A DNA stretch of 64,000 nucleotides from NCBI RefSeq assembly GCF_025515205.1, contig NZ_JAOPFX010000001.1:1426001-1490000 (forward strand), read 5' to 3'. The stretch comes from Microbacterium fluvii. GTDB lineage: Bacteria > Actinomycetota > Actinomycetes > Actinomycetales > Microbacteriaceae. A program made the position numbers and the translations under genes. Below, one piece after another: positions 45,056 through 53,946 of the stretch; positions within the stretch are counted from its first letter, which is position 1; each line of letters opens with the position of its first letter. The notes under the pieces are model-generated. The model did not search any database, was not told the origin of the DNA, and saw only the letters and a program-made list of their open reading frames with translations.

Positions 45056-46084
45056 TCAGCGACCTGTGCAGCCCTTGTGCATGAGGCCCGAGACCGTCCA
45101 GACCTCTCCGTTGACCGTCACGACATAGGCCGTGCCGCCGCGGAACGAGACCGACACGGGCAGGTCGAGCTCGTCGGCCACGACCGAGAGCCTCCCGCGG
45201 GTGCCGACCAGCAGCAGCTCGCCGCTGTCGGGCAGCGCCGGCGAACCCGGCGGCACGTCTCCCGGCGAGTCGCCCTGCGACACGGCGTAGAGGCCGCACG
45301 GACCGAACTCGACGTCGGTGAGCAGACTGTAGCCCGACGCCACCTCGACCGGGCGCGGCTTCGTCAGCCCGAAGACGAGCACGGTGCCGGTCGACGGGTC
45401 GTGCGGCACGGGCCCGGCCTCCGCCATGAACACGAGCCTGCCGCGCGCGGCGAGGCCCGTCGGCACCGTGTTCTCAAACTGCACGAGTGCGCGGATGCGG
45501 CCCGACATCGACACCTTCAGCACCCGGTTGTGGTGGCCGTCGGTCACGAGGAATCCGCCCGTGACCGGCTCCAGCGCGAACGGCACACCCCGCGTGAGGA
45601 AGAAGTCGATCTCGGGCGGAGGCGGATTGCGCAGCGACCAGTCGCCGATGTCGGCGATGACCGTGAAGCTCGTCGGCCCGTCGATGCGGTAGATGCCGTC
45701 GACCTCATTGGACGGGGCGCCCGGCACGTCGTCGCCGACGTTGGCGACCAGCACGTAGGCCGTCTTGTCGACGAACGCGATGTCGATCGGTCCGCCGATC
45801 GGGATGACGGCTTTCGGCAGCCCGGTCGCGAACGGCGTCGCGGCCCCCGTGCGCGGATCGATGCGCGTGACCTGGCCGATCGCGCCTTCGACCACGTACA
45901 GGGCGCCGTCTGGCCCGATCGTGCTGCCGCTGGTGCCCTGCAGCCCGTCGGCCAGCAGCGAGAGGGTGGGAGCGGTGTGCCTGCCCGAGGGGGCGGCGGC
46001 ACTCGCTGCGGCTGGTGCCAGCAGCGACGAGATCACCAGCGCCGCGGCGGCGGCGCCGGTGAGCAGCGTTCTTCTGATTCGCAT
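45056..46084 (-). CDS. Secreted ScyD/ScyE family beta-propeller protein
   Basis: 342-residue exported protein. The signal peptide has an R-R-x-LLTG start and a hydrophobic AAAAALVISSLLAPAAASAAA stretch; cleavage is expected near residue 30. Repeating blade-like segments (GPDGALYVVEGA, GGFLVTDGHHNRVLKV, LVFMAEAG, GLYAVSQGD) suggest a six-bladed NHL-type propeller. GGAGGA precedes the ATG. Two cysteines sit near the C-terminus. The ScyD/ScyE name follows resemblance; no scytonemin pathway is present, so function is open. The 179-base gap upstream to cls shows nothing else. Confidence 0.75.
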   Translation of the reverse strand: MRIRRTLLTGAAAAALVISSLLAPAAASAAAPSGRHTAPTLSLLADGLQGTSGSTIGPDGALYVVEGAIGQVTRIDPRTGAATPFATGLPKAVIPIGGPIDIAFVDKTAYVLVANVGDDVPGAPSNEVDGIYRIDGPTSFTVIADIGDWSLRNPPPPEIDFFLTRGVPFALEPVTGGFLVTDGHHNRVLKVSMSGRIRALVQFENTVPTGLAARGRLVFMAEAGPVPHDPSTGTVLVFGLTKPRPVEVASGYSLLTDVEFGPCGLYAVSQGDSPGDVPPGSPALPDSGELLLVGTRGRLSVVADELDLPVSVSFRGGTAYVVTVNGEVWTVSGLMHKGCTGR

Positions 46085-46263
46085 GAGGATTCCTCCGGTC
46101 GACTGTGTCGTCGCCGGTCGTCCAGCGTGATTCTCCTGAGGCCGGCGTGTGGATGCACCGCACAGACGCGTCAGAACACCGCTGCATGCTCCGTCGTCAG
46201 TGCAGCTGGCACACAGGATCCTCCCGCGCACGGGCGGGGTCAACACCCTTTCGTGCGTCGCGC

Positions 46264-47727
46264 TCAGTTCAAGGCGGAGGTGAGCCGCATCACTCCATCG
46301 AGGAACGTCGAGCTTCGAGGCTCCTCGCGCCACTGCGCGAGGGTGAGCTCTCGCCCCGCCTGCCGGTAGTCCTCTTCGACCTCGCGCATCTGCGCGACGA
46401 AGCCCGCACCGCGCACGAGCATCATGACTTCGGCGTTGAGGCTGAAGGAGCGGATGTCCATGTTGCTCGAGCCGATCACGGCGATGTCGTCGTCGATGGA
46501 GAAGTGCTTGGAGTGCAGGATGTAGGGCGCCGGGTAGAGGAAGATCCGCACCCCCGCCTCCAGCAGCACTTCGTAGTACGAGCGCTGGGCGTGCCACACC
46601 ATGAACTGGTCGCCGATCTCGGAGACGAACAGCTGCACCTCGAGCCCGCGCTGACACGCGGTGGTGATCGCGTAGACCATCGCCTCGTCGGGGACGAAGT
46701 ACGGACTCGTGATGATGACGCGCTCGGTCGCCCCGTGGATGAGCGAGAGGAACAGGCGCAGGTTGTTCTCGGTGTCGTACGCGGGACCGCTCGGCACCAC
46801 CTGGCAGAGCAGATTCTCATCGCTGCGCGCCACGTCGCCCGCCGCCAGCGTCTCGGCTGACGCGAGCTCGCCCGTCTCGACCTTCCAGTCCGAGAGGAAC
46901 ACGGCGTTGATCGCCGCGACCGCGGGCCCCTCGATGCGCGAAACCAGCTCCTGCCACATCAGCCCACGCTTCTGGTTCTTCGGCGAGTTGTAGTCGCGCG
47001 AGATGAGGTTCTGCGAGCCGAGGTAGCCGACCGTGCCGTCGACGACGACGATCTTGCGGTGGTTGCGCAGGTCGGGGCGCTGGTACTCGCCGCGCAGGGG
47101 CCGCACCGGCAGCATCCACGCCCACTGCACGCCGATGCGGTCGAGCAGTGCCGTCGTCTCCTTCCAGTTGCCGAGGCGCCGCGTGGCGACGTAGTCGGCC
47201 AGCAGCCGCACCGTGACCCCCCGCGCGACGGCGCGCTCCATCGCGTCGAAGAAGCCCTGCGTCGTGGTGTCGCACGAGACGATGTAGAACTCGACGTGCA
47301 CCCAGGATGCCGCCCGGTCGATGTCGGCCGCCATCGCGTCGATCGACTGCCGATAGTCGGCGTACAGCCGCGCACCGTTGCCGTCGACCGGCGGCAGATG
47401 GGTCAGCGCGGTGTTCTGCGCGAGCACCGTCGCGAACGACGCCGACCAGTCGCCCTCGACAGGTGTGACCTGCTCGCCCGCCCGCGCTGCGATCAGTTGG
47501 TCGATCGATCGCTGCTCGTCTCGGCGTTTCGCCGGCAGCCGGAAGCTGCCGATCAGCAGATAGAAGACCCATCCCACGAGCGGCACGATGACGATCAGCA
47601 GGATCCACGCCATCGCCGCCGTGGGCTTGCGCCGCCGGGGGATGACGATGAGAGCGACGGCGATGATCGCCGCCTGCACGGCCAGGCCGATCAGCCAGCC
47701 GAGATTCGCGCCGAGCGCTCCGTTCAC
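46264..47727 (-). CDS. cls: Cardiolipin synthase
   Basis: 487-residue membrane phospholipase-D-type enzyme condensing phosphatidylglycerol (or PG and CDP-diacylglycerol) to cardiolipin. Two N-terminal helices (about 8-28 and 40-60) anchor it. The two catalytic HKD motifs are visible: NHRKIVVVDG near residue 225 and LHSKHFSIDDD near 405, with a G-S-x-N pattern following each. GTG start at 47727. It is divergent from arsC. Length and order are standard for ClsA. Confidence 0.94.
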   Translation of the reverse strand: MNGALGANLGWLIGLAVQAAIIAVALIVIPRRRKPTAAMAWILLIVIVPLVGWVFYLLIGSFRLPAKRRDEQRSIDQLIAARAGEQVTPVEGDWSASFATVLAQNTALTHLPPVDGNGARLYADYRQSIDAMAADIDRAASWVHVEFYIVSCDTTTQGFFDAMERAVARGVTVRLLADYVATRRLGNWKETTALLDRIGVQWAWMLPVRPLRGEYQRPDLRNHRKIVVVDGTVGYLGSQNLISRDYNSPKNQKRGLMWQELVSRIEGPAVAAINAVFLSDWKVETGELASAETLAAGDVARSDENLLCQVVPSGPAYDTENNLRLFLSLIHGATERVIITSPYFVPDEAMVYAITTACQRGLEVQLFVSEIGDQFMVWHAQRSYYEVLLEAGVRIFLYPAPYILHSKHFSIDDDIAVIGSSNMDIRSFSLNAEVMMLVRGAGFVAQMREVEEDYRQAGRELTLAQWREEPRSSTFLDGVMRLTSALN

Positions 47728-47816
47728 CGTGACCTCCCGAGAGCCGTTCCCTCGTGTCTACCGCAGAACGGATGCTGCGCGGTTCACCCCCGGCGGACGA
47801 TTCGGGCGCGATCCCA

Positions 47817-47822
47817 GAGAAT
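47817..47822 (+). promoter_or_regulatory. Possible -10 element of a leaderless mRNA
   Basis: GAGAAT ends six bases before the ATG of arsC, without a strong ribosome binding site nearby. No -35 is clear. Confidence 0.3.
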
Positions 47823-47828
47823 GGGACC

Positions 47829-48230
47829 ATGACCTCCACCCCCACCGTGCTGTTCGTCTGCGTGCACAACGCCGGCAGGTCGCAGATGGCCGCGGGCTAC
47901 CTGCGCGAGCTCGGCGGCGGGCGCATCGAGGTGCTCTCGGCGGGCTCCGAACCGGCCGACCGGATCAACCCGGTCGCGGTCGCCGCCATGGCCGAGGAGG
48001 GCATCGACATCGTGGGCGAGACCCCGAAGGTGCTCACCGTCGATGCGGTACGCGAGTCGGACGTCGTCATCACTATGGGCTGCGGCGACACGTGCCCGAT
48101 CTTCCCCGGCACGCGCTACGAGGACTGGCAGCTCGACGACCCCGCAGGCCAGCCGATCGAGGCCGTCCGCGCCGTGCGCGACGAGATCCGCGCGCGCGTC
48201 GAAAGACTCGTGGACGAGCTGCTCCGCTGA
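47829..48230 (+). CDS. arsC: Arsenate reductase ArsC, low-molecular-weight phosphatase fold
   Basis: 133-residue protein with the phosphatase loop C11-x5-R17 (VCVHNAGRSQMA) and the actinobacterial TMGCGDTCPIFPG motif near residue 80, which places it with mycothiol/mycoredoxin-coupled arsenate reductases rather than the thioredoxin type. The ATG at 47829 starts the first strand TVLFV. No arsenite efflux pump or ArsR lies beside it, so it stands alone. Convergent with ABC-F (6-base gap). Arsenic detoxification is the expected role but not proven. Confidence 0.85.
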   Translation: MTSTPTVLFVCVHNAGRSQMAAGYLRELGGGRIEVLSAGSEPADRINPVAVAAMAEEGIDIVGETPKVLTVDAVRESDVVITMGCGDTCPIFPGTRYEDWQLDDPAGQPIEAVRAVRDEIRARVERLVDELLR

Positions 48231-48236
48231 ACGCGG

Positions 48237-49895
48237 TCAGAGCTCGGCGACACGCCCGGACTCGACGCGCCAGTGCCGGTCGGTGCGCACGGTCTGCAGC
48301 ATCCGCCGATCGTGGGTGACCAGCAGCAGGGTCCCCTCGTACGACTCCAGCGCCTGCTCGAGCTGTTCGATCGCCGGCAGGTCGAGGTGATTGGTCGGCT
48401 CGTCGAGCACGAGCACGTTGACCCCGCGCGCCTGCAGCAGAGCGAGCGCGCCGCGGGTGCGCTCCCCCGGCGACAGCTCACCCGCGGGACGCGAGACGTG
48501 ATCGGCCTTCAGGCCGAACTTGGCCAGGAGCGTGCGCACCTCGGCCGAGGCCATCTCGGGCACGAGCTGCTCGAACGCGCCGGCCAGCGGCAGCGGGCCG
48601 GTGAGCAGCGACCGCGCCTGGTCGATCTCGCCGATCTGCACGTTCGCGCCGACGCTCGCAGACCCCGAATCCGGATGCTGTCGCCCCAGCAGCGCCCGCA
48701 GCAGCGTCGACTTGCCGGCGCCGTTGGGCCCGGTGATGCCGATGCGCTCCCCCGCGTTGACCTGCAGCGACACCGGCCCGAGCGTGAAGTCGCCCTGGCG
48801 GTACGCGGCAGCGCTCAGCGTCGACACGACGGTGCTCGCGCGAGGCGCCGCGCCGATCGTGAACTGCAGCTGCCACTCCTTGCGCGGCTCCTCGACCTCG
48901 TCGAGCCGCGCGATGCGGCTTTCCATCTGCCGCACCTTCTGCGCCTGCTTCTCGCTGGACTCGGTCGACGCCTTGCGACGGATCTTGTCGTTGTCGGGGG
49001 CCTTGCGCATCGCGTTGCGTACGCCCTGGCTCGACCATTCCCGCTGCACGCGGGCCCGCGCGACCAGATCGGCCTTCTTCTCGGCGAACTCGTCGTACTT
49101 CTCGCGCGCGTGCCGCCGAACCGTCGCCCGCTCCTCGAGATAGGCGTCGTATCCGCCGCCGTAGAGCCGGTTCGTGTGCTGCGCGATGTCGAGTTCGAGC
49201 ACGCGCGTCACGCTGCGCGCGAGGAACTCGCGGTCGTGACTGACCAGCACGACGCCCCCGCGGATGCCGCGCACGAACGCCTCGAGTCGCTCCAGTCCGT
49301 CGAGGTCGAGGTCGTTCGTGGGCTCGTCGAGCAGCACGATGTCGAAGTGCGACAGCAGCAGTGCCGCGAGTCCGACGCGGGCGGCCTGGCCGCCGGACAG
49401 CGACGTCATGAGCGTGCGCTCCGGCGCGTCGCCGAGATCGAGTCCCAGGTCGTCGAGCACAGCGGGCAGGCGCTCGTCGAGGTCGGCGGCGCCGCTGGCC
49501 AGCCAGCGCTCGAGTGCCGTCGAGTACACGTCGGCGGGATCGGCTCCGGTGACCGGTGCCGGGTCGGCGAGAGCCGCGGCCGCCGCATCCATGTCGCTCG
49601 TCGCCTGCGCGCACCCGGTGCGCCGCGCGACGTACGCCGCGACGCTCTCGCCCTCGAGCCGCTCGTGCTCCTGCGGCAGCCAGCCGACGAACGCATCGGC
49701 GGGTGCGACCGAGACGCTCCCACCCTGAGGCTGGTCGACGCCGGCCAGCAGCCGCAGCAGCGTGGACTTGCCCGCGCCGTTCGCACCGACCACCCCGACG
49801 ACGTCGCCCGCCGCGACGGTCAGGTCGACTCCCTCGAAGAGTGTGCGGTGTCCGTATCCGCCGGCAAGGTCTCGGGCCACCAGTGTCGCGCTCAC
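48237..49895 (-). CDS. ABC-F family ATP-binding protein
   Basis: 552-residue soluble protein with two ATP-binding domains and no membrane segment, typical of ribosome-acting ABC-F factors. Walker A motifs GANGAGKSTLLRLLAG and GPNGAGKSTLLRALLG, signatures LSGGQAARVGLA and LSPGERTRGALA, and Walker B motifs IVLLDEPTNDLD and VLVLDEPTNHLD are all seen. A charged linker of about 90 residues (RATVRRHAREKYDEFAEKKA and on) joins the halves. GTG start at 49895. Translation or antibiotic-resistance role is not separable by eye. Confidence 0.93.
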   Translation of the reverse strand: MSATLVARDLAGGYGHRTLFEGVDLTVAAGDVVGVVGANGAGKSTLLRLLAGVDQPQGGSVSVAPADAFVGWLPQEHERLEGESVAAYVARRTGCAQATSDMDAAAAALADPAPVTGADPADVYSTALERWLASGAADLDERLPAVLDDLGLDLGDAPERTLMTSLSGGQAARVGLAALLLSHFDIVLLDEPTNDLDLDGLERLEAFVRGIRGGVVLVSHDREFLARSVTRVLELDIAQHTNRLYGGGYDAYLEERATVRRHAREKYDEFAEKKADLVARARVQREWSSQGVRNAMRKAPDNDKIRRKASTESSEKQAQKVRQMESRIARLDEVEEPRKEWQLQFTIGAAPRASTVVSTLSAAAYRQGDFTLGPVSLQVNAGERIGITGPNGAGKSTLLRALLGRQHPDSGSASVGANVQIGEIDQARSLLTGPLPLAGAFEQLVPEMASAEVRTLLAKFGLKADHVSRPAGELSPGERTRGALALLQARGVNVLVLDEPTNHLDLPAIEQLEQALESYEGTLLLVTHDRRMLQTVRTDRHWRVESGRVAEL

Positions 49896-50016
49896 CGATC
49901 AATCCTGCCATCACGTCCGCACCGCATCCCTGAGCGACGAACGGTACCGCGCGCAGGAGTGGCTCAGCGGCACCGCGCCGCACGGACGACGGCCGCGTCG
50001 CTGCTCGCGTTGCGCA

Positions 50017-50685
50017 ATGCGCCATCGTGCCCTCGTCGCCGCCGTCATGATGACCTCGCTCGCGCTCACTGCGTGCACCGCCGTGTCGCCCGCTGCGTCG
50101 CCCTCCGCCTCGGACCCGGCGGCAGGTGCCCCCGCAGTCCCCTCTCCGACCGCGTCCGAGACGGTGACGACGGCCGTTCTCGTGGTCTCCACGACGGGCG
50201 TCGCCGTGCAGTCGGGCAGCGCCGTGGAGGAGATCGCCTACTCCGACGGTGCCGCACTCGTCGCCGCCGTGACCGCCGCCAGCGGGATCGACCCGGTCGT
50301 CACCGAGGAGGACGTTCCCGCCCCGTACGAGGGCACGGTGACGACATACGATTGGGGCGACGGTGCCGTGGTGATGGTGGGCGACGGCCCCGGCGTCTCC
50401 ATCTCGGTGCGTCGAGAGACCCTCGCCGGGCTGCCGGTGTCGACCCCTTCGGGCATCGCGGTCGGCTCCGACCGGGCCGACGTCCTCGCTGCGGGAGGCC
50501 TCGCCATCTCGGACGAAGACCAGGACGGAACCCCCGAGCAGCTCAGCGTGGATCCGCTGGATGCTGCCGGCACCGAGTCGCTCACGAGCCCGGGCACCGT
50601 CGGCACGACGTTCGTCCTCGTGATCCTCGACGGTGACACGGTCTCCGGCATCCAGGCGCCGGGCAACGACTTCGCCGACGTATGA
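50017..50685 (+). CDS. Putative lipoprotein of unknown function
   Basis: 222-residue exported protein with a signal peptide ending in lipobox LTAC (cysteine about residue 20). A Ser/Pro/Ala-rich linker (about 24-50) follows, then a domain with YDWGDGAVVMVGDGPGVSIS and DEDQDGTPEQLSVDPLD. ATG at 50017 follows a stretch without a clear ribosome site. It overlaps the next gene by four bases, so the two are probably co-expressed. No family was recognised. Confidence 0.75.
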   Translation: MRHRALVAAVMMTSLALTACTAVSPAASPSASDPAAGAPAVPSPTASETVTTAVLVVSTTGVAVQSGSAVEEIAYSDGAALVAAVTAASGIDPVVTEEDVPAPYEGTVTTYDWGDGAVVMVGDGPGVSISVRRETLAGLPVSTPSGIAVGSDRADVLAAGGLAISDEDQDGTPEQLSVDPLDAAGTESLTSPGTVGTTFVLVILDGDTVSGIQAPGNDFADV

Positions 50686-51104
50686 CGCACCGGCAGCGTG
50701 AGCGGATGCGGATGGAGATCATCATCGAGGCCGACGGCGAGCACACCTGCTGCGGCCTCGAAGTCACGCGCTATCAGCGAGTGACGTGGACGTACCTCAC
50801 CACCCGCGACGGCCGGTTCTTCCAGGCCCTCCATCCGCTCGACGTCCCGGTCTCCGAGGTCACCGGGACAGTCGTGGACATCGAGGTCGTCCGCGCCGAC
50901 GGGTCACGCATCGGAGTGGAACGCGTCCCCAGCGGCAATGCGTTCAGCGGAAATGATCCTCATGACGATGGCGTGATCATGGTTCTCCACACCGAGGAGA
51001 TGCTCGATCCGTCACCCGATGAGCGGCTGCTGTTCATGGTGACGCTGGACGTCGCCGATGGGCGCACGCAGACGTCGCGTGTGCGAGCAGACGTCATACG
51101 TTGA
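50682..51104 (+). CDS. Small hypothetical protein, coupled to upstream lipoprotein
   Basis: 140-residue soluble beta-rich protein. The first ATG (50682) overlaps the lipoprotein stop by four bases; ATGs at 50706 (MRMEIIIEADG) and 50712 are plausible alternatives and remove a charged leader. It contains EHTCCGLEVTRY near residue 20, with two adjacent cysteines, and a DDGVIMVLHTEEM segment. Its 3' end overlaps ychF by 11 bases, converging. It vaguely resembles DUF6578 proteins; this is uncertain. Confidence 0.6.
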   Translation: MTHRQRERMRMEIIIEADGEHTCCGLEVTRYQRVTWTYLTTRDGRFFQALHPLDVPVSEVTGTVVDIEVVRADGSRIGVERVPSGNAFSGNDPHDDGVIMVLHTEEMLDPSPDERLLFMVTLDVADGRTQTSRVRADVIR

Positions 51105-52167
51105 AGCGGAACTCCACGACGTCGCCGTCCTGCATGACATAGTCCTTGCCCTCCAGGCGCGCCTTGCCCTTGGCGCGCGCCTCGACGACAGACCCCGTCG
51201 CGACCAGGTCGTCGAACGAGATGACCTCGGCCTTGATGAACCCTCGCTCGAAGTCGGTGTGGATGACGCCTGCCGCCTGCGGCGCCTTCCAGCCCTTGCC
51301 GATCGTCCACGCGCGGGCCTCCTTGGGGCCGGCGGTGAGGTAGGTCTGAAGGCCCAGGGTGTCGAACCCGATGCGGGCCAGCTGGTCGAGGCCCGATTCG
51401 TCCTGACCGGTGGATGCCAGCAGCTCCGCCGCGTCTGCGGGGTCGAGGTCGATGAGCTCCGACTCGATCTTCGCGTCGAGGAACACGGCCTGGGCGGGGG
51501 CGACGAGGGCTTCAAGCTCGGCCTTGCGGGCAGCATCCGTCAGCACGGTCTCGTCCACGTTGAAGACGAAGATGAAGGGCTTCGCGGTGAGCAGGCCCAG
51601 CTCCTTGATCGGTGCGAGATCGATGCGCGAAGCCGAGAGCAGTTCGCCGCGCTGAAGCGCGTCGCGCGCCTCGACCGCCGTGGCCAGCACGGAGGGGTCG
51701 AGCTTGCGGCCCTTGACCTCCTTCTCGTACCGCGTGATCGCCTTCTCGAGCGTCTCGAGGTCGGCCAGCTGCAGCTCGGCGTTGATGGTCTCCATGTCGC
51801 TCGCCGGGTTCACCGCGCCGTCGACGTGCACGACGTCGTCGTCAGCGAAGCCGCGCACGACCTGCGCGATGGCGTCTGCCTCGCGGATGTTCGCGAGGAA
51901 CTTGTTGCCGAGCCCCTCGCCCTCGCTCGCGCCGCGGACGATGCCCGCGATGTCGACGAACGAGACGGCGGCGGGCAGGATCCGCTCGGAATGGAATATC
52001 TCGGCGAGCGTGTCGAGCCGCGGGTCGGGCAGGTTGACGACGCCGATGTTGGGCTCGATCGTCGCGAACGGATAATTCGCCGCAAGCACCTGGTTCTTGG
52101 TCAGCGCGTTGAACAGGGTCGACTTGCCGACGTTGGGGAGACCGACGATTCCGATGGTAAGAGCCAC
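51094..52167 (-). CDS. ychF: Redox-regulated ATPase/GTPase YchF (Obg family)
   Basis: 357-residue P-loop protein. G1 motif GLPNVGKSTLFNALTKNQVLA near residue 9, the G3-type VDIAGIVRGASEGEGLGNKFLA near 70, a coiled-coil region in the middle, and a C-terminal TGS domain (QTYLTAGPKEARAWTIGKG, VIHTDFERGFIKAEVISFDD). GTG start at 52167. YchF binds ATP more than GTP and influences translation and oxidative stress. Length matches the family exactly. Confidence 0.96.
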   Translation of the reverse strand: MALTIGIVGLPNVGKSTLFNALTKNQVLAANYPFATIEPNIGVVNLPDPRLDTLAEIFHSERILPAAVSFVDIAGIVRGASEGEGLGNKFLANIREADAIAQVVRGFADDDVVHVDGAVNPASDMETINAELQLADLETLEKAITRYEKEVKGRKLDPSVLATAVEARDALQRGELLSASRIDLAPIKELGLLTAKPFIFVFNVDETVLTDAARKAELEALVAPAQAVFLDAKIESELIDLDPADAAELLASTGQDESGLDQLARIGFDTLGLQTYLTAGPKEARAWTIGKGWKAPQAAGVIHTDFERGFIKAEVISFDDLVATGSVVEARAKGKARLEGKDYVMQDGDVVEFRFNV

Positions 52168-52200
52168 GGGACTCGAGTCTACGCGGGCTGCCCGGGCCGT

Positions 52201-52812
52201 TCAGTCCGGATCGACCCGCCACCGCATCAGCACGTTGCCCGATTCCTCCCACACCCGGGTCTCGAGCAGCTTCAGCGCGACCGCCGGCCGCTCGTCGAAC
52301 AGCGCCACTCCCCCGCCCGCGATCAACGGGAAGGTCACGAGGTGCAGCTCGTCGACGAGTCCCGCGCGCATCAGGTCGTTCCACAGCACGCGACCGAGCA
52401 GGACCAGGATGCTGCGGCCCTCCGCCTCTTTGAGTGCGGCGACCTCGGCGCGGGCGTCGGCGACCCGCACGATGCGTGTGTGCGGATACGGAGCGATGTC
52501 GTCTTCGGTGATCGTGTCGGAGACGACGATCTTCTCGACTCCGAGAATGAGGTCGGCGAACTCGCGGCGGATGGCGGTGGCCTCCGGATCGTCGCGCACA
52601 CCCGTCCAGTACCCCAGGTTGCCCAGGAAGGACCGCCTGCCGCTCAGCAGCAGTGTGTCGGCATCGCGCAGCAGACCGGTCGTGTAGTGATCGAAGGTGT
52701 CGGCGCCCCCGTAGTCAGGATGCTGGTGCTCGAAGAACGACCCGATGTCGTGGTCGTCGTCTTCGTAGAAGCCGTCGACGGTGGTGAAGTTGCAGACGGT
52801 GAGGGTGCGCAT
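52201..52812 (-). CDS. Dihydrofolate reductase family protein
   Basis: 203-residue protein of the RibD-C/DHFR-like superfamily. [18 protein letters not shown] opens the domain; [54 protein letters not shown] are typical of this reductase-like family rather than true FolA. ATG at 52812 chosen because the upstream frame overlaps the methyltransferase. It lies 2 bases after the methyltransferase stop on the same strand, so likely co-transcribed. Substrate unknown. Confidence 0.85.
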   Translation of the reverse strand: MRTLTVCNFTTVDGFYEDDDHDIGSFFEHQHPDYGGADTFDHYTTGLLRDADTLLLSGRRSFLGNLGYWTGVRDDPEATAIRREFADLILGVEKIVVSDTITEDDIAPYPHTRIVRVADARAEVAALKEAEGRSILVLLGRVLWNDLMRAGLVDELHLVTFPLIAGGGVALFDERPAVALKLLETRVWEESGNVLMRWRVDPD

Positions 52813-52814
52813 GC

Positions 52815-53564
52815 TCACTCCCTGATCGCTCGGAACGCCTCGGTCACGTAGGGCAGCTCGACGGCAGCCTCGCCGACTGCTCCGACCTCGTCGAACAGCG
52901 CCGCGAGCTCGCTCTCGATGCGCGCGCGCTCGACCGGCTCGGCCGTGATGACGTAGCTGCGCGAGCGGACCATCGCCAGCAGCCCCGCGCGGGTCATCGG
53001 GCGCGACCAGGTCCAGCGCGCCCGCTCGAGCGCGCCGAACGGCGCCGCCACGCGCACGTCGTCGTCCGAGATCATCTGCTCGGCGTTGCTGCCGTGCATG
53101 ATCGCGGTCATCCGCCTCACCCAGTCGACGCCCTCGTCGCGGATGTTCCACACGAGACCCAGCACCCCGCCCTGCCGCACGACCCTGCCCACTTCGAGCG
53201 ACGCGGCGCCCGGTTCGACCCAGTGCCATGCCTGCCCGAACACGGCCGCATCCAGGCTCGCATCGGGCAGCGGCAGCGCCTCGGCCGAGCCGACGAAGGT
53301 CGGCACGGTCGGCAGCACGGCGTGCAGCCGGGCGAGCATCTGCGCGTCCGGATCGACCGCGACCACCTGTACCGCCTGATCGACGAGCGCCCTCGTCAGC
53401 TTGCCGGTGCCGGCCCCGATATCGGCCACGCGCGGCGCGTGCGTCGTCGCGCCGAGCGGCTGCAGCATCCACTCCACAGCTGCGACCGGATACCCGGGCC
53501 GCCCCTGTTCGTATGCCTCGGCGGCGGAGCCGAAGGAACGGGACATCTCGTCGCGAGTCGCCAT
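52815..53564 (-). CDS. Class I SAM-dependent methyltransferase
   Basis: 249-residue soluble enzyme. Start [23 protein letters not shown] is common to UbiE/MenG-like methyltransferases; motif I is [18 protein letters not shown] with the SAM-binding glycines, followed by [11 protein letters not shown] and [15 protein letters not shown] at 53562-53564. It precedes the DHFR-like gene in a two-gene unit. The methyl acceptor is unknown. Confidence 0.88.
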   Translation of the reverse strand: MATRDEMSRSFGSAAEAYEQGRPGYPVAAVEWMLQPLGATTHAPRVADIGAGTGKLTRALVDQAVQVVAVDPDAQMLARLHAVLPTVPTFVGSAEALPLPDASLDAAVFGQAWHWVEPGAASLEVGRVVRQGGVLGLVWNIRDEGVDWVRRMTAIMHGSNAEQMISDDDVRVAAPFGALERARWTWSRPMTRAGLLAMVRSRSYVITAEPVERARIESELAALFDEVGAVGEAAVELPYVTEAFRAIRE

Positions 53565-53736
53565 GATCGCACCCTACTCGCCGCGCTCGACGCAGAGCCA
53601 TCGGCCGCGGCGCGTGGGACTCCCAGCTACTCGTGATGCAGATGTGACCGCGTGTTCCCAGGGTTCTCTGGCAGAATCGATCCCGGTGTCAACGTGGACG
53701 CATCCGCCTTTCCGAGGATTCACCCAGGGGGTCTCG

Positions 53737-53946
53737 ATGTCTGTTCAGGTGAACGGTTCCGCGCCGCAGACCGGCGCGCACGCGGTCATCGCCGACGCGA
53801 CCGACCCCTCTCGCCGCCCTGACGTTCTCTTTCGCGTGCGTCGCGATGAGGGCCACCAGGTGTCGGCGTGGTGGATGATCGGCGCGTTCGTCGCCGTCTC
53901 CGGCGCCGTCATCGCACTGCTCAGCCTCGTCCCCGGCGGCGCCTGA
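53737..53946 (+). CDS. Small single-span membrane protein
   Basis: 69-residue protein with a polar N-terminus (about 1-44) and one hydrophobic helix at residues about 46-66 (WWMIGAFVAVSGAVIALLSL), C-terminal anchor. AGGGGGT precedes the ATG by 5-11 bases. Its stop codon abuts the rmuC stop on the other strand. No family assigned; conserved small proteins like this are common in the group. Confidence 0.65.
   Translation: MSVQVNGSAPQTGAHAVIADATDPSRRPDVLFRVRRDEGHQVSAWWMIGAFVAVSGAVIALLSLVPGGA

Noticed and set aside
45056..46084. ScyD/E-like protein as evidence of a scytonemin pathway
   Set aside because: Only the propeller-type protein is present; none of the pathway enzymes are nearby.
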